The notes beneath the pieces are model-generated. The model had not been told where the DNA came from. It ran no database searches and saw only the letters and a list, made by a program, of their open reading frames with translations. Shown in pieces: positions 27,269-37,635 of a stretch of DNA of 64,000 nt. Positions within the stretch are counted from its first letter, which is position 1. Every line of letters begins with the position of its first letter. Position numbers and translations under genes: made by a program. The stretch is from Oceanihabitans sediminis (GTDB lineage Bacteria; Bacteroidota; Bacteroidia; Flavobacteriales; Flavobacteriaceae), in contig NZ_QPIG01000002.1 of the NCBI RefSeq assembly GCF_003337215.1, forward strand, positions 1 to 64,000, given 5' to 3'.

Positions 27269-27413
27269 TAATAAATGAAGTTTACGATAAATCAATAACA
27301 ATTAGTATAGAAAAGAATGAAGAAAAGCAGATTTACTAATACTTTTATTTACAGAATTTCTTTGCTTCAAGAAAAGTATTACTTTTACTTCAATTAAAAA
27401 AATAAGAAGACAG

Positions 27414-28967
27414 GTGAAAATATTTTCAAAAGAACAAATCTACGAAGGAGATAGTTTAACAGCCCAAAAGCAGAACATTACTTCTACAGAATTAATGGAA
27501 CGCGCAGCTACCCGAATTTTCGATTGGATGCATTTACGCATGCAAGGTGCACAAGTGCCTATTCATGTTTTTTGTGGTATTGGTAATAATGGTGGAGACG
27601 GGTTGGTTTTGGCAAGGCATTTAATTACACATGGCTATAATGTACACGTGTATATTATTAATTATAGTGATACCCGTTCTAAGGACTTTTTATTGAACTA
27701 TGACAGAATAAAAAATGTTACTAAAAAATGGCCTTTATTAATGACCAACGCAAAGGAATTGCCGGTTATTAATCCTGATGATATCATTGTAGATGCCATT
27801 TTCGGAATTGGTTTAAATAGACCTATTGATGATTGGGTTAAAGTTTTATTTCAGCACCTTAGAGCATCCAAAGCATTTACTCTTTCAATTGATATTCCTT
27901 CCGGTTTATTCACCGATAAGCTTCATGCAGATGATAATGAAGTGATTTGGGCAAATTATACCTTAAGTTTTCAAACGCCTAAATTATTATTCTTCTTACC
28001 GGAAACAGCTAAATTTACTACCCAGTGGGAAGTTTTAGATATAGGTATAGATCCGGAATATTTATATAATACACAGACAACTTATGAGTTAGTAGGTAAA
28101 ATGGAAATGCTTCCATTATACAGACCTCGTGAGAAATTTTCAAACAAAGGAACCTACGGGCATGCGCTAATTATAGGAGGAAGCTTCGGAAAAATAGGGT
28201 CTATAACTTTAGCTAGCAGATCGGCATTATCTGCTGGAGCAGGTTTAGTTACTTCTTATGTACCTAAGTGCGGCTATCAAATATTACAAACTTCGTTTCC
28301 GGAAGCTATGGTAATAACAGATAAAGAAGAAGAAATTATTTCTAATATTCAGTTTGATATAGAACCTAGTGTCATTGCATTTGGTGTAGGAGTGGGTACA
28401 GCTCATAAAACAATAGATGCTTTTGAATCTTTCTTAAAAACGAATAAAACTCCTTTAGTAATTGATGCAGACGGATTAAATATTCTTTCTAAAAAGAAAA
28501 GCTTATTAAAATTACTTCCAAAACAAACTATTTTAACTCCACATCCTAAAGAATTAGAAAGGTTAATAGGAACCTGGAAAGATGATTTTGATAAATTAGA
28601 AAAAACAAAAGCTTTATCTAAAAAACACGATTTAATCATAGTTATTAAAGGCGCAAATACCATTACGATATATCAAGATAAAGGATATGTAAACACTACA
28701 GGTAATCCAGGTCTAGCTACTGCAGGAACCGGAGATGTTCTTACAGGAGTAATCACTGGATTAGCAGCACAAGGATACGAACCAATTGTGGCTACACTTT
28801 TCGGGATATATTTACATGGAAAAGCTGCAGATATTGCTGTGGAAGATTTAGGATATCAAAGTTTAATTGCAAGTCACGTTATTGAAGCTTTAGGAGAAGC
28901 CTATATAGACTTGTTTAAACAACCGGAAGCTCCTCAAGTAGAAGAGGAGGAGACTGAGAAAAAGTAA
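27414..28967 (+). CDS. nnrD: Bifunctional NAD(P)H-hydrate epimerase / ADP-dependent NAD(P)H-hydrate dehydratase
   Basis: The 517-residue fusion protein has an N-terminal YjeF_N epimerase domain (residues 1-215, with HVFCGIGNNGGDGLVLARHL and DAIFGIGLNRPI) and a C-terminal ribokinase-like dehydratase domain (GHALIIGGSFGKIGSITLAS, LTPHPKELERLIG, and GNPGLATAGTGDVLTGVI with the catalytic Asp). It repairs hydrated NAD(P)H. The start is GTG at 27414. The C-terminus carries a short acidic tail (EEEETEKK). It is a monocistronic housekeeping gene. Confidence 0.95.
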   Translation: MKIFSKEQIYEGDSLTAQKQNITSTELMERAATRIFDWMHLRMQGAQVPIHVFCGIGNNGGDGLVLARHLITHGYNVHVYIINYSDTRSKDFLLNYDRIKNVTKKWPLLMTNAKELPVINPDDIIVDAIFGIGLNRPIDDWVKVLFQHLRASKAFTLSIDIPSGLFTDKLHADDNEVIWANYTLSFQTPKLLFFLPETAKFTTQWEVLDIGIDPEYLYNTQTTYELVGKMEMLPLYRPREKFSNKGTYGHALIIGGSFGKIGSITLASRSALSAGAGLVTSYVPKCGYQILQTSFPEAMVITDKEEEIISNIQFDIEPSVIAFGVGVGTAHKTIDAFESFLKTNKTPLVIDADGLNILSKKKSLLKLLPKQTILTPHPKELERLIGTWKDDFDKLEKTKALSKKHDLIIVIKGANTITIYQDKGYVNTTGNPGLATAGTGDVLTGVITGLAAQGYEPIVATLFGIYLHGKAADIAVEDLGYQSLIASHVIEALGEAYIDLFKQPEAPQVEEEETEKK

Positions 28968-28993
28968 AAATAAGAGAAAGTATAATCCATAAA

Positions 28994-29024
28994 AAAACCA
29001 CTCTAAATTAGAGTGGTTTTTTAT
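28994..29024. terminator. Bidirectional terminator
   Basis: AACCACTCTAA and TTAGAGTGGTT form a tight stem flanked by an A-run and a T-run between the convergent NnrD-type gene and the TlpA-like gene. Confidence 0.9.
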
Positions 29025-29037
29025 TTAGAATTCCGAA

Positions 29038-30066
29038 TTATAATAACTCGTTAAGTACTTCTTTTATTTTCTTGCTAGATGGTCTAGGAGCATCTGGACT
29101 AACAATTTTTCCGTCAGGATCTACTAAGATAAATCTAGGAATCCCGTTAATTTTATAATCTCTAATAAATTGAGAGTTCCATCCTTTAGGAGCAAATAAT
29201 TGAATTCCAACTAGGTTTTCATCAGCTACCATAGCTCTCCAGTTTTCATTTGCTTTTTCCCAAGAACCTTTATGTGCTTTATCATCATCAATAGAGATAC
29301 TTAAAAACTGAATGTTCTTGTCTTTGTACTCTTCCTCTAATTCTTTAATTGCAGGAATTTCAACTTTACATGGTCCACACCAAGTAGCCCAAATATCTAT
29401 ATATGTGTATTTTCCTTTTAAATCTTCTAAAGAAGTTGTTCCTCCTGCATAGTTTTCATAATCTACAAAAGTAGGAGATTCTGTTCCTGCAGGTAATTCT
29501 GCTTTTAAAGCAATTTTCTGATCAATATATCTTTTATAGGATCCTAGCATTGGCTCTAAACTCTTATTTGCAGAGTTTACTACGGTTGTATCTATGTTTT
29601 TATTACTGTTATAGAATTCGCTTAATTCAGATTTAATATCATTAAAAGCTTTTTCAACACTTGCAGAGTCTAAATCTCCTAATTTATCTAAATCTAAAAG
29701 TTTCTCTTCAAGTAAAGCTTTTTCAGCGATAAAATTACTGTGTTCTGCTCCAACACCTGTGTATTTCGCAGTTTCATCAAAAAGTTTGGTATCAATAGTC
29801 ATTTGTAAATCAAAACCATTCTTTAAGAATACGTTGGTGCTTTCGCTTCCATCATAAAGATTGTAAACTCCTGGTTCAACCTTTAAAGTATCTTTAAAAG
29901 TTCCGTCTTCGTTTACTTTTATAGTTTTAGAATATGTTCTAGTTCTAACCACTAGAGAATCACTGTTTTTATTTGAAATAGTCCCTGAGAAAGTTACGTA
30001 GTCTTTAGGTTCTTCTTTACAAGCAACTATGCTCAAAGCACATAATGCTATTATAGTTTTTTTCAT
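29038..30066 (-). CDS. TlpA-like thioredoxin-fold lipoprotein with N-terminal DUF4369 domain
   Basis: From ATG 30066 the protein has 342 residues and begins MKKTIIALCALSIVACKEE, a lipoprotein signal whose lipobox cysteine is in IVAC. Residues 25-120 resemble DUF4369, a beta-sandwich common before thioredoxin domains in Bacteroidota. A helical linker follows, then an AhpC/TlpA domain with the redox motif WATWCGPCKVEIPA and the cis-Pro loop NGIPRFILVD. It probably reduces or shuffles disulfides of exported proteins at the inner or outer membrane. Confidence 0.9.
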   Translation of the reverse strand: MKKTIIALCALSIVACKEEPKDYVTFSGTISNKNSDSLVVRTRTYSKTIKVNEDGTFKDTLKVEPGVYNLYDGSESTNVFLKNGFDLQMTIDTKLFDETAKYTGVGAEHSNFIAEKALLEEKLLDLDKLGDLDSASVEKAFNDIKSELSEFYNSNKNIDTTVVNSANKSLEPMLGSYKRYIDQKIALKAELPAGTESPTFVDYENYAGGTTSLEDLKGKYTYIDIWATWCGPCKVEIPAIKELEEEYKDKNIQFLSISIDDDKAHKGSWEKANENWRAMVADENLVGIQLFAPKGWNSQFIRDYKINGIPRFILVDPDGKIVSPDAPRPSSKKIKEVLNELL

Positions 30067-30185
30067 TTTTTTATATTTATGTTTTTTCAAAAATAGACAA
30101 AAAATGAATTTATGAATAATTTATTAAGGATAAAAGTTGCACAACTTAATAGGATTGATGATTTTTGAAACTCATAAATAATATC

Positions 30186-31712
30186 ATGAGCGAATTTCAT
30201 CATATATCTTCAGAAAAATTAGACATTGTAACGATTTACAATATTTTTAAAGACAAGAAAAAACTTAAATTGTCTTATGAAGCAATTCAAAGAATAACGA
30301 ATTGTAAAGAATATTTAGACAATAAACTAAAAGAAGCAGAAAAGCCTTTTTACGGAATTAACACCGGATTTGGTTCTCTTTATAATGTAGAGATTTCTAA
30401 GAAAGACTTAACGAAGTTACAAGAAAACTTAGTAATGTCTCATGCTTGCGGAACCGGAGATAGAGTTCCAGAGAATATTGTAAAAGTGATGTTGCTTTTA
30501 AAAATTCAATCTTTAAGCTACGGACATAGTGGCGTGCAGTTAGAAACTGTAAATAGGTTGATAGACTTTTTTAATAATGATATTTTTCCGTTTGTTTATA
30601 CACAAGGTTCTCTTGGAGCATCGGGAGATTTAGCTCCTTTAGCACATTTAGCTTTACCCTTAATAGGAAAAGGAAAAGTTGTTCATAATAAGGTTGAATA
30701 TACAGCAGAAGAAATATTAGAAAAATTTGATTGGAAGCCAATTCAATTAGAAGCAAAAGAAGGATTAGCACTTTTAAACGGAACACAATTTATGAGTTCG
30801 TATGGTGTGTATCTTTTAATGATGTCGCATAAAACTTCTTATTTAGCAGATCTTATTGCTAGTATTTCATTAGATGCTTTTGATGGTAGAATCGAACCAT
30901 TTCATGATTTAGTACATCAGGTTCGTCCGCATTTAGGACAATTAAAGGTTGCAAGACGTTTTAATGAATTCCTAAAAGGAAGTGAATTAATTACAAGAGA
31001 AAAACAACACGTTCAAGATCCATATTCTTTTAGATGTATTCCACAGGTACATGGAGCGACAAAAGACACTTTAGATTTTGTTGAAAAAGTTATAGTTACT
31101 GAAATAAATTCGGTTACAGATAATCCTAATATTTTCCACGAAGAAGATTTAATTATCTCTGGTGGAAACTTCCACGGTCAACCACTAGCTTTAGCATTAG
31201 ATTATTTAAAAATTGCTATGGCAGAAATTGGAAATATTTCGGAAAGAAGAACCTTCCAATTAGTTTCTGGTTTACGTGGTTTACCAGCATTCCTAGTAGA
31301 TAACCCAGGATTAAATTCTGGTTTTATGATTCCGCAATATACAGCTGCAAGTATTGTTAGTGCCAACAAACAATTAGCTACTCCAGCAAGTATAGACAGT
31401 ATTGTATCTAGTAACGGACAAGAAGATCACGTAAGTATGGGAGCAAATGCAGCAACTCAAGCTTATTCTTTAATAAGAAATGTAGAACGTGTTATCGCAA
31501 TTGAATTAATGAATGCTAGTCAGGCAATAGCTTTTAGAAACCCTTCAAAAACCTCTCCTTTCTTAGAGTCTTTCTTAGAGCAATACAGAAAAGAAGTTTC
31601 TTTTGTAGAAAAAGACAGAGTTTTACACGATGATATAGAAGCATCTATTGATTTCTTAAGTAAAGTAGATATTGAAGTAGAAGAATTATTTTTAAATAAT
31701 TACGGAATTTAG
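30186..31712 (+). CDS. hutH: Histidine ammonia-lyase (HAL/PAL/TAL family)
   Basis: I chose ATG 30186 (508 residues, MSEFHHISSEKLD) over a TTG 21 bp upstream. The MIO-forming triad Ala-Ser-Gly is at residues 145-147 in GSLGASGDLAPLAHLA. The motifs YGINTGFG, LVMSHACGTG (Ser-His at the substrate selectivity position, as in histidine lyases), GGNFHGQPLAL and QEDHVSMGANAATQA are all present. It deaminates histidine to urocanate. No hutU, hutI or hutG is next to it here, so the pathway is scattered or the substrate may differ. Confidence 0.88.
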   Translation: MSEFHHISSEKLDIVTIYNIFKDKKKLKLSYEAIQRITNCKEYLDNKLKEAEKPFYGINTGFGSLYNVEISKKDLTKLQENLVMSHACGTGDRVPENIVKVMLLLKIQSLSYGHSGVQLETVNRLIDFFNNDIFPFVYTQGSLGASGDLAPLAHLALPLIGKGKVVHNKVEYTAEEILEKFDWKPIQLEAKEGLALLNGTQFMSSYGVYLLMMSHKTSYLADLIASISLDAFDGRIEPFHDLVHQVRPHLGQLKVARRFNEFLKGSELITREKQHVQDPYSFRCIPQVHGATKDTLDFVEKVIVTEINSVTDNPNIFHEEDLIISGGNFHGQPLALALDYLKIAMAEIGNISERRTFQLVSGLRGLPAFLVDNPGLNSGFMIPQYTAASIVSANKQLATPASIDSIVSSNGQEDHVSMGANAATQAYSLIRNVERVIAIELMNASQAIAFRNPSKTSPFLESFLEQYRKEVSFVEKDRVLHDDIEASIDFLSKVDIEVEELFLNNYGI

Positions 31713-31742
31713 ATTTTCTAAAAACAAGAATAAAAAATAAAA

Positions 31743-31777
31743 AAAAGGGCTTATTTAAGTTAAATAAGCTCTTTTTT
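31743..31777. terminator. Bidirectional terminator after hutH
   Basis: AGGGCTTATTTAA and TTAAATAAGCTCT form a long stem with A- and T-runs on the two sides, between convergent hutH and the small protein gene. Confidence 0.85.
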
Positions 31778-31789
31778 ATGGATGTATTT

Positions 31790-32170
31790 TTAATAACCAA
31801 GTTTCTTTTTCATATTACAAAGGTTATCGGCCCAAAGTATCGCATCTTCTAAATCTTCAAAAATTTCAAATGGTTTATTTAAAAATGCTTTTTCATAAAT
31901 AGCATTTTTAATACCTGGTTTTTCTTTAGAAACAACCACAAAACCAGCTAAAGCTGAAAACTTGGAAGTTTCAAAATAAATAGTAGGATCCACCGAATAA
32001 GAATTTATTCTATGTGTAATGTACACAAATGGTCTGTCTTTAAAATGATCCATAAGTACTTGTGTTTGTAAGTTGCTTTTTTCTTGCGAAACAACTTCTC
32101 CTTCATTGATAGTACTTATAACATAGTTTTCAAAGAAGACCATTTTGCAAAAGCTTAGTTCGATAGTCAT
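31790..32170 (-). CDS. Small SpoIIAA/STAS-like protein of unknown function
   Basis: The 126-residue cytosolic protein alternates strands and helices: FFENYVISTINEGEVV, RPFVYITHRINSYSVDP, FSALAGFVVVSKEKPG, and the C-terminal FLNKPFEIFEDLEDAILWAD. The last segment resembles the end of SpoIIAA-like or STAS folds. No catalytic residues are visible. The gene lies between hutH and clpC with about 75 bp to clpC on the same strand. The fold call is tentative. Confidence 0.6.
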   Translation of the reverse strand: MTIELSFCKMVFFENYVISTINEGEVVSQEKSNLQTQVLMDHFKDRPFVYITHRINSYSVDPTIYFETSKFSALAGFVVVSKEKPGIKNAIYEKAFLNKPFEIFEDLEDAILWADNLCNMKKKLGY

Positions 32171-32246
32171 GATTTTTATATCAAATTATTTAAAAAAACT
32201 CCATTATAATAATAGAGTCTTATAAACAATATTTTTTGATTAAATT

Positions 32247-34790
32247 TTAAGATTCAGCAGGTTTTTCTGCTTTTTCTGTTTTAATTTTTAATTCGTTTGT
32301 TTCACTATCTAAATCCATCATTATTTTATCACCTTCATCTAGCTTCGAATTAATAATTTCTTCCGCTAGCGTGTCTTCAATATATTTCTGGATTGCACGT
32401 TTTAATGGTCTTGCTCCGTATTGTTTATCGAAACCTTTATCCGCAATATAGTCTTTAGCAGCATCTGTCAATGTTAAGGTATAGCCAAGACCTTTAATTC
32501 TAATAAGTAGCTTCTTTAATTCAATATCAATAATTTTATTAATATCTTCTTTTTCAAGAGCATTAAATACTACAACATCATCAATTCTATTTAAGAACTC
32601 AGGTGCAAATGCTTTTTTAAGTGCATTTTCAATTACACCTCTTGCGTTTGCATCTTCTTGAGCCTTTTGTGAAGCAGTACCAAAGCCTACACCTGTTCCA
32701 AATTCTTTTAATTTTCTAGAACCAATATTTGAAGTCATGATGATTATAGAGTTTCTAAAGTCTATTTTTCTACCAAGACTATCTGTAAGATAACCGTCAT
32801 CTAAAACTTGAAGCATCATATTGAATACATCTGGATGCGCTTTTTCAATCTCATCTAATAAAACTACTGAGTAAGGTTTGCGTCTTACTTTTTCTGTAAG
32901 TTGTCCGCCTTCTTCATAACCCACGTATCCTGGAGGTGCACCAACTAATCTAGAGATAGCAAATTTCTCCATGTATTCACTCATGTCTATTCTAATTAAA
33001 GAATCTTCACTGTCAAATAATTCTTTAGCTAAAACTTTTGCTAATTGCGTTTTACCAACTCCTGTTTGCCCTAAAAAGATAAACGACCCAATTGGTTTAT
33101 TAGGATCTTTTAATCCAGCACGGTTACGTTGAATGGCTTTTACAACCTTTGCAACAGCTTCGTCTTGGCCAATTACTTTTCCTTTTATAAGTTCTGGTAA
33201 TTGTGCTAATTTATTACTTTCGGTTTGGGCAATTCTATTTACAGGAATTCCTGTCATCATAGAAACAACATCTGCTACGTTGTCTTCGGTAACAGTTACA
33301 CGGTTTAATTTCGTATCCTCTTCCCATTGTTCTTGGGCTATAGCTAAATCTTTTTCAATGCGTTTCTCATCATCACGTAATTTAGCAGCTTCTTCATACT
33401 TCTGTTTCTTGACTACAGATTTCTTTGTTTCCTTAACCTCTTCTAGTTGTTTTTCTAGCTCTAGAATTTGTTCTGGTACTTTTATGTTTGTAATGTGTAC
33501 TCGAGAACCTGCTTCATCTAAAGCATCAATTGCTTTGTCTGGTAAAAAACGATCTGTCATATATCTAGAGGTAAGTTTTACACAAGCTTCAATAGCTTCA
33601 TCTGTATAGTCTACATTATGATGTTCTTCATATTTACCCTTGATGTTATTAAGAATTTCAATGGTTTCATCTACAGTTGTAGGTTCTACAATAACCTTTT
33701 GGAATCTACGCTCTAATGCACCATCTTTTTCAATATACTGTCTGTATTCGTCTAGGGTAGTAGCACCAACACATTGAATTTCTCCTCTAGCAAGTGCAGG
33801 CTTAAACATATTGGAAGCATCTAAACTTCCTGTAGCGCCACCAGCTCCAACAATCGTGTGAATTTCATCTATAAAAAGAATAATATCGTCATTCTTTTCA
33901 AGCTCATTCATAACAGCTTTCATGCGTTCTTCAAACTGTCCTCTGTATTTTGTTCCAGCAACTAAACTTGCTAAATCTAGTGTTACAACTCTTTTGTTAA
34001 AAAGAATTCTAGACACTTTTTTACTTACAATTCTGTTAGCTAAACCTTCTGCAATAGCAGATTTACCTACTCCAGGTTCTCCAATAAGTAAAGGGTTGTT
34101 TTTCTTCCTTCTACTTAAAATTTGAGAAACTCTTTCTATTTCTTTTTCACGACCAACAACAGGATCTAGTTTTCCTTCCTCAGCCATCGCGGTTAAGTCA
34201 CGTCCGAAATTATCTAAAACAGGAGTTTTAGATTTTTTGTTAGACTTACCAGTAGGAGAGTTGAAAATATCCTTAGACGGATCATCTGGAGATGAAGTAT
34301 CATCGTCTGGAAATTCTGCCTTTGGTTCTATATAATTATCATCGTTTGTTATCATAAGCTTGAATTGTTCTTTTACGTTATCATAATCCACTTTTAGCTT
34401 ATTTAAAAGCTTTGTAGTAGGATCATTTTCGTTTCTTAAAATACACAACAGTAAATGTGCTGTGTTAATAGATGTACTTTGAAACAGTTTAGCCTCTAAA
34501 TAAGTTGTTTTTAAAGCACGTTCTGCTTGTCTAGTAAGATGTAAGTTTTTCTTTTCATTAAAAGCTATTGCAACATTAGGGTTTGCAGGGCTTAAAATTT
34601 CTACTTTACGTCTTAAGTGATTTAAATCAATTTCTAAAGCATTCAGAATGTTAATGGCTTTACCATTTCCATCACGCAATAAGCCAAGCATTAAGTGCTC
34701 AGTACCAATAAAATCGTGGCCTAAACGCAATGCTTCTTCTTTGCTAAATGCAATTACATCTTTTACTCTTGGTGAAAAATTATCATCCAT
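32247..34790 (-). CDS. clpC: ClpC-type ATP-dependent Clp protease ATP-binding subunit
   Basis: The 847-residue Hsp100 protein has a double Clp N-domain (residues 1-145), AAA module 1 with GEPGVGKS and ILFIDEIHTIVGAGG, a UVR-type segment (KYEEAAKLRDDEKRIEKDL) in the middle domain, AAA module 2 with GQTGVGKT and VLLDEIEKAH, and a C-terminal D2-small domain. The short middle domain with UVR marks it as ClpC rather than ClpB. It unfolds substrates for ClpP. The tail is Glu/Lys-rich. It diverges from gyrA across 262 bp. Confidence 0.95.
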   Translation of the reverse strand: MDDNFSPRVKDVIAFSKEEALRLGHDFIGTEHLMLGLLRDGNGKAINILNALEIDLNHLRRKVEILSPANPNVAIAFNEKKNLHLTRQAERALKTTYLEAKLFQSTSINTAHLLLCILRNENDPTTKLLNKLKVDYDNVKEQFKLMITNDDNYIEPKAEFPDDDTSSPDDPSKDIFNSPTGKSNKKSKTPVLDNFGRDLTAMAEEGKLDPVVGREKEIERVSQILSRRKKNNPLLIGEPGVGKSAIAEGLANRIVSKKVSRILFNKRVVTLDLASLVAGTKYRGQFEERMKAVMNELEKNDDIILFIDEIHTIVGAGGATGSLDASNMFKPALARGEIQCVGATTLDEYRQYIEKDGALERRFQKVIVEPTTVDETIEILNNIKGKYEEHHNVDYTDEAIEACVKLTSRYMTDRFLPDKAIDALDEAGSRVHITNIKVPEQILELEKQLEEVKETKKSVVKKQKYEEAAKLRDDEKRIEKDLAIAQEQWEEDTKLNRVTVTEDNVADVVSMMTGIPVNRIAQTESNKLAQLPELIKGKVIGQDEAVAKVVKAIQRNRAGLKDPNKPIGSFIFLGQTGVGKTQLAKVLAKELFDSEDSLIRIDMSEYMEKFAISRLVGAPPGYVGYEEGGQLTEKVRRKPYSVVLLDEIEKAHPDVFNMMLQVLDDGYLTDSLGRKIDFRNSIIIMTSNIGSRKLKEFGTGVGFGTASQKAQEDANARGVIENALKKAFAPEFLNRIDDVVVFNALEKEDINKIIDIELKKLLIRIKGLGYTLTLTDAAKDYIADKGFDKQYGARPLKRAIQKYIEDTLAEEIINSKLDEGDKIMMDLDSETNELKIKTEKAEKPAES

Positions 34791-35052
34791 AAATTATTCC
34801 TTTCTACATTAAAAATACTAAATTCCTACTCATTAAAATCAAAAACTATACCTTAATTTATAGGATATATGCTAATAGAGAAAAAATCTTCCAAAATTCA
34901 AAATAATTAAGGTCATACTTATCAACTAAAAATGACTGCAAAATTGTTAATAAAAATTCCTAAAAAAATCAAATGAAATGCCTTGCTATGACTGATGAAA
35001 GTGTTATATTAGCGTGTTTTGAAAAATACAGAATAATTTAATATTTATATAT
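34791..35052. other. Divergent promoter region of clpC and gyrA
   Basis: The 262-bp AT-rich gap must hold promoters for both genes. I see no exact TAnnTTTG on either strand, only near matches (TAGTTTTTG on the minus strand). No CtsR- or CIRCE-like repeat was found upstream of clpC. Confidence 0.4.
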
Positions 35053-37605
35053 ATGACAGAAGGAGAAAAACTCATTCCAATTAATATTGAAGATGAAATG
35101 AAATCGGCTTACATTGATTATTCAATGTCAGTCATTGTGTCACGTGCTTTACCGGATGTAAGAGACGGATTAAAGCCGGTACACAGACGTGTTCTTTTTG
35201 GAATGCATGAGCTGGGTATTAGAGCAAATAGCGCACATAAAAAATCTGCAAGAATTGTCGGGGAGGTTTTAGGTAAGTATCACCCACATGGAGATATTTC
35301 GGTTTATGATGCAATGGTTCGTATGGCTCAAGAGTGGAGTTTACGTTATATGCTTGTAGATGGTCAAGGTAACTTTGGTTCTGTTGATGGAGATAGTCCA
35401 GCAGCAATGCGTTATACAGAAGCACGTATGCGCAAAATATCTGAAGACATGTTGGCAGATATTGATAAAGAAACTGTAGATCATAAATTAAATTTTGATG
35501 ATACTTTAGAAGAGCCAACCGTTCTTCCTACAAGAGTACCAAGTCTTCTAGTTAATGGAGCTTCTGGAATTGCTGTAGGTATGGCTACTAATATGCCGCC
35601 TCACAACTTATCTGAAGTTGTTGATGGTACAATTGCCTATATCGATAATAAAGATATTGAGATTGACGAATTAATGAAACACATCAAAGCACCAGATTTC
35701 CCAACAGGAGGAACTATCTATGGCTATGATGGTGTTAAGGAAGCTTTCCATACAGGTAGAGGACGAATCATTATGCGTGGTAACGCAATTATTGAAGAAG
35801 TTCAAGGTAGAGAATGTATCATCGTTACAGAAATTCCTTATTTAGTTAATAAAGCAGACATGATTAAAAAGACTGCTGACTTAATTAATGAAAAGAAACT
35901 AGACGGAATTACTAGTATTAGAGATGAGTCTGATAGAAACGGAATGCGTATTGTTTACGTTTTAAAGCGTGATGCAATTCCTAATATTGTTTTAAATAAA
36001 TTATATAAATATACCGCTTTACAGTCTTCATTTAGTGTGAATAATATTGCACTTGTTAAGGGAAGACCAGAATTATTGAATTTAAAAGAATTAATTCACT
36101 ATTTCGTAGAGCACAGACATGATGTAGTTGTAAGAAGAACTACTTACGAATTACGTAAAGCAGAAGAAAGAGCACATATATTAGAAGGATTAATTATTGC
36201 ATCCGATAATATTGACGAAGTAATTAAAATCATTCGTGCGTCTTCTAATGCAGAAGAAGCTCGTAATAACTTAATCGAGCGTTTCAAACTTTCAGAAATA
36301 CAAGCAAAAGCAATTGTCGAAATGCGTCTACGTCAGTTAACTGGACTAGAGCAAGACAAATTACGTAGCGAGTATGAAGAAATCATGAAAACTATTGAAG
36401 ACTTAAAAGACATTCTTGCTAGAAAAGAAAGAAGAATGGAGATTATTAAGGAAGAACTTCAAGTCATTAAAGATAAGTATGGTGATGAGCGTCGTTCTGT
36501 TATTGAATATGCCGGAGGAGACTTAAGCATTGAAGATATGATTCCTAACGAAAAAGTTGTAATTACTATCTCGCATGCAGGGTACATCAAACGTACTTCT
36601 CTTTCTGAATACAAAACTCAAAATAGAGGAGGGGTAGGACAAAAAGCTTCAACAACTAGAAATGAAGATTTCTTAGAACATTTATTTGTTGGAACCAACC
36701 ACCAATATATGTTGTTCTTTACGCAAAAAGGTAAATGTTTCTGGATGCGTGTTTATGAAATTCCAGAGGGATCTAAAACTTCAAAAGGTAGAGCAATTCA
36801 AAACCTTATAAATATTGAGCAAGATGATAAGGTAAAAGCATTCATTTGTACACAAGATTTAAAAGACGAAGATTACATAAATAGTCACTATGTAATTATG
36901 GCTACTAAAAAAGGTCAGGTTAAAAAGACTGCTTTAGAACAATATTCTAGACCAAGAACTAATGGTATTAATGCTATTACCATTAAAGAAGACGATGAAT
37001 TACTAGAAGCAAAACTTACAACAGGTGAAAGCCAAGTGATGTTAGCACTTAAATCTGGTAAAGCTATCCGATTCGAAGAGGCTAAAACTAGACCAATGGG
37101 TAGAAACGCTTCTGGTGTTCGCGGTATTAGATTACAAGACGAAGTAACAGATGAGGTTATAGGAATGATTGCTGTAGATGATATGGAAAGTGATATTCTT
37201 GTTGTATCTGAAAACGGGTACGGTAAACGCTCTAGTCTAGATGACTATAGAATTACAAACCGTGGAGGAAAAGGAGTAAAAACTATTTCTATTACAGATA
37301 AAACTGGAAACTTAGTTGCTATCAAGAACGTATCAGATGCAGACGACTTAATGATTATTAATAAATCTGGTATTGCTATTCGTATGGCAGTTCAAGATTT
37401 AAGAGTAATGGGAAGAGCTACGCAAGGAGTGAAACTTATTAACCTAAAAGGTAAAGACTCTATTGCTGCTGTTGCTAAAGTAATGCATGATGAAGATGAT
37501 GTAGAATTAGATGAAGACGGAAATATTATTCCGAAAAACATAGAATCTACTAATGATAATGAGGATGGCATAACTCTTGATAATAACCAGGAAGAAGAAG
37601 AATAA
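35053..37605 (+). CDS. gyrA: DNA gyrase subunit A
   Basis: The 850-residue protein has the winged-helix and tower domains with catalytic Tyr121 in [10 protein letters not shown], and a six-bladed C-terminal beta-pinwheel with a GyrA-box-like NRGGKGVKT. The C-terminus is acidic. The quinolone-resistance segment reads [17 protein letters not shown]. Counting from Tyr121 (E. coli Tyr122), Ile82 corresponds to E. coli Ser83, and the acidic Asp86 is kept. Isoleucine here is unusual, because wild-type enzymes normally carry Ser or Thr. A TPR protein gene follows by 30 bp, probably in the same transcript. Confidence 0.97.
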   Translation: MTEGEKLIPINIEDEMKSAYIDYSMSVIVSRALPDVRDGLKPVHRRVLFGMHELGIRANSAHKKSARIVGEVLGKYHPHGDISVYDAMVRMAQEWSLRYMLVDGQGNFGSVDGDSPAAMRYTEARMRKISEDMLADIDKETVDHKLNFDDTLEEPTVLPTRVPSLLVNGASGIAVGMATNMPPHNLSEVVDGTIAYIDNKDIEIDELMKHIKAPDFPTGGTIYGYDGVKEAFHTGRGRIIMRGNAIIEEVQGRECIIVTEIPYLVNKADMIKKTADLINEKKLDGITSIRDESDRNGMRIVYVLKRDAIPNIVLNKLYKYTALQSSFSVNNIALVKGRPELLNLKELIHYFVEHRHDVVVRRTTYELRKAEERAHILEGLIIASDNIDEVIKIIRASSNAEEARNNLIERFKLSEIQAKAIVEMRLRQLTGLEQDKLRSEYEEIMKTIEDLKDILARKERRMEIIKEELQVIKDKYGDERRSVIEYAGGDLSIEDMIPNEKVVITISHAGYIKRTSLSEYKTQNRGGVGQKASTTRNEDFLEHLFVGTNHQYMLFFTQKGKCFWMRVYEIPEGSKTSKGRAIQNLINIEQDDKVKAFICTQDLKDEDYINSHYVIMATKKGQVKKTALEQYSRPRTNGINAITIKEDDELLEAKLTTGESQVMLALKSGKAIRFEEAKTRPMGRNASGVRGIRLQDEVTDEVIGMIAVDDMESDILVVSENGYGKRSSLDDYRITNRGGKGVKTISITDKTGNLVAIKNVSDADDLMIINKSGIAIRMAVQDLRVMGRATQGVKLINLKGKDSIAAVAKVMHDEDDVELDEDGNIIPKNIESTNDNEDGITLDNNQEEEE

Positions 37606-37635
37606 CCCTCACAAATAATTTAACAAATTTAAAAA

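Noticed and set aside
33133-33609. Plus-strand open frame of 158 residues opposite clpC
   Set aside because: It is antisense to the conserved clpC, with a Ser- and Phe-rich translation typical of shadow frames.
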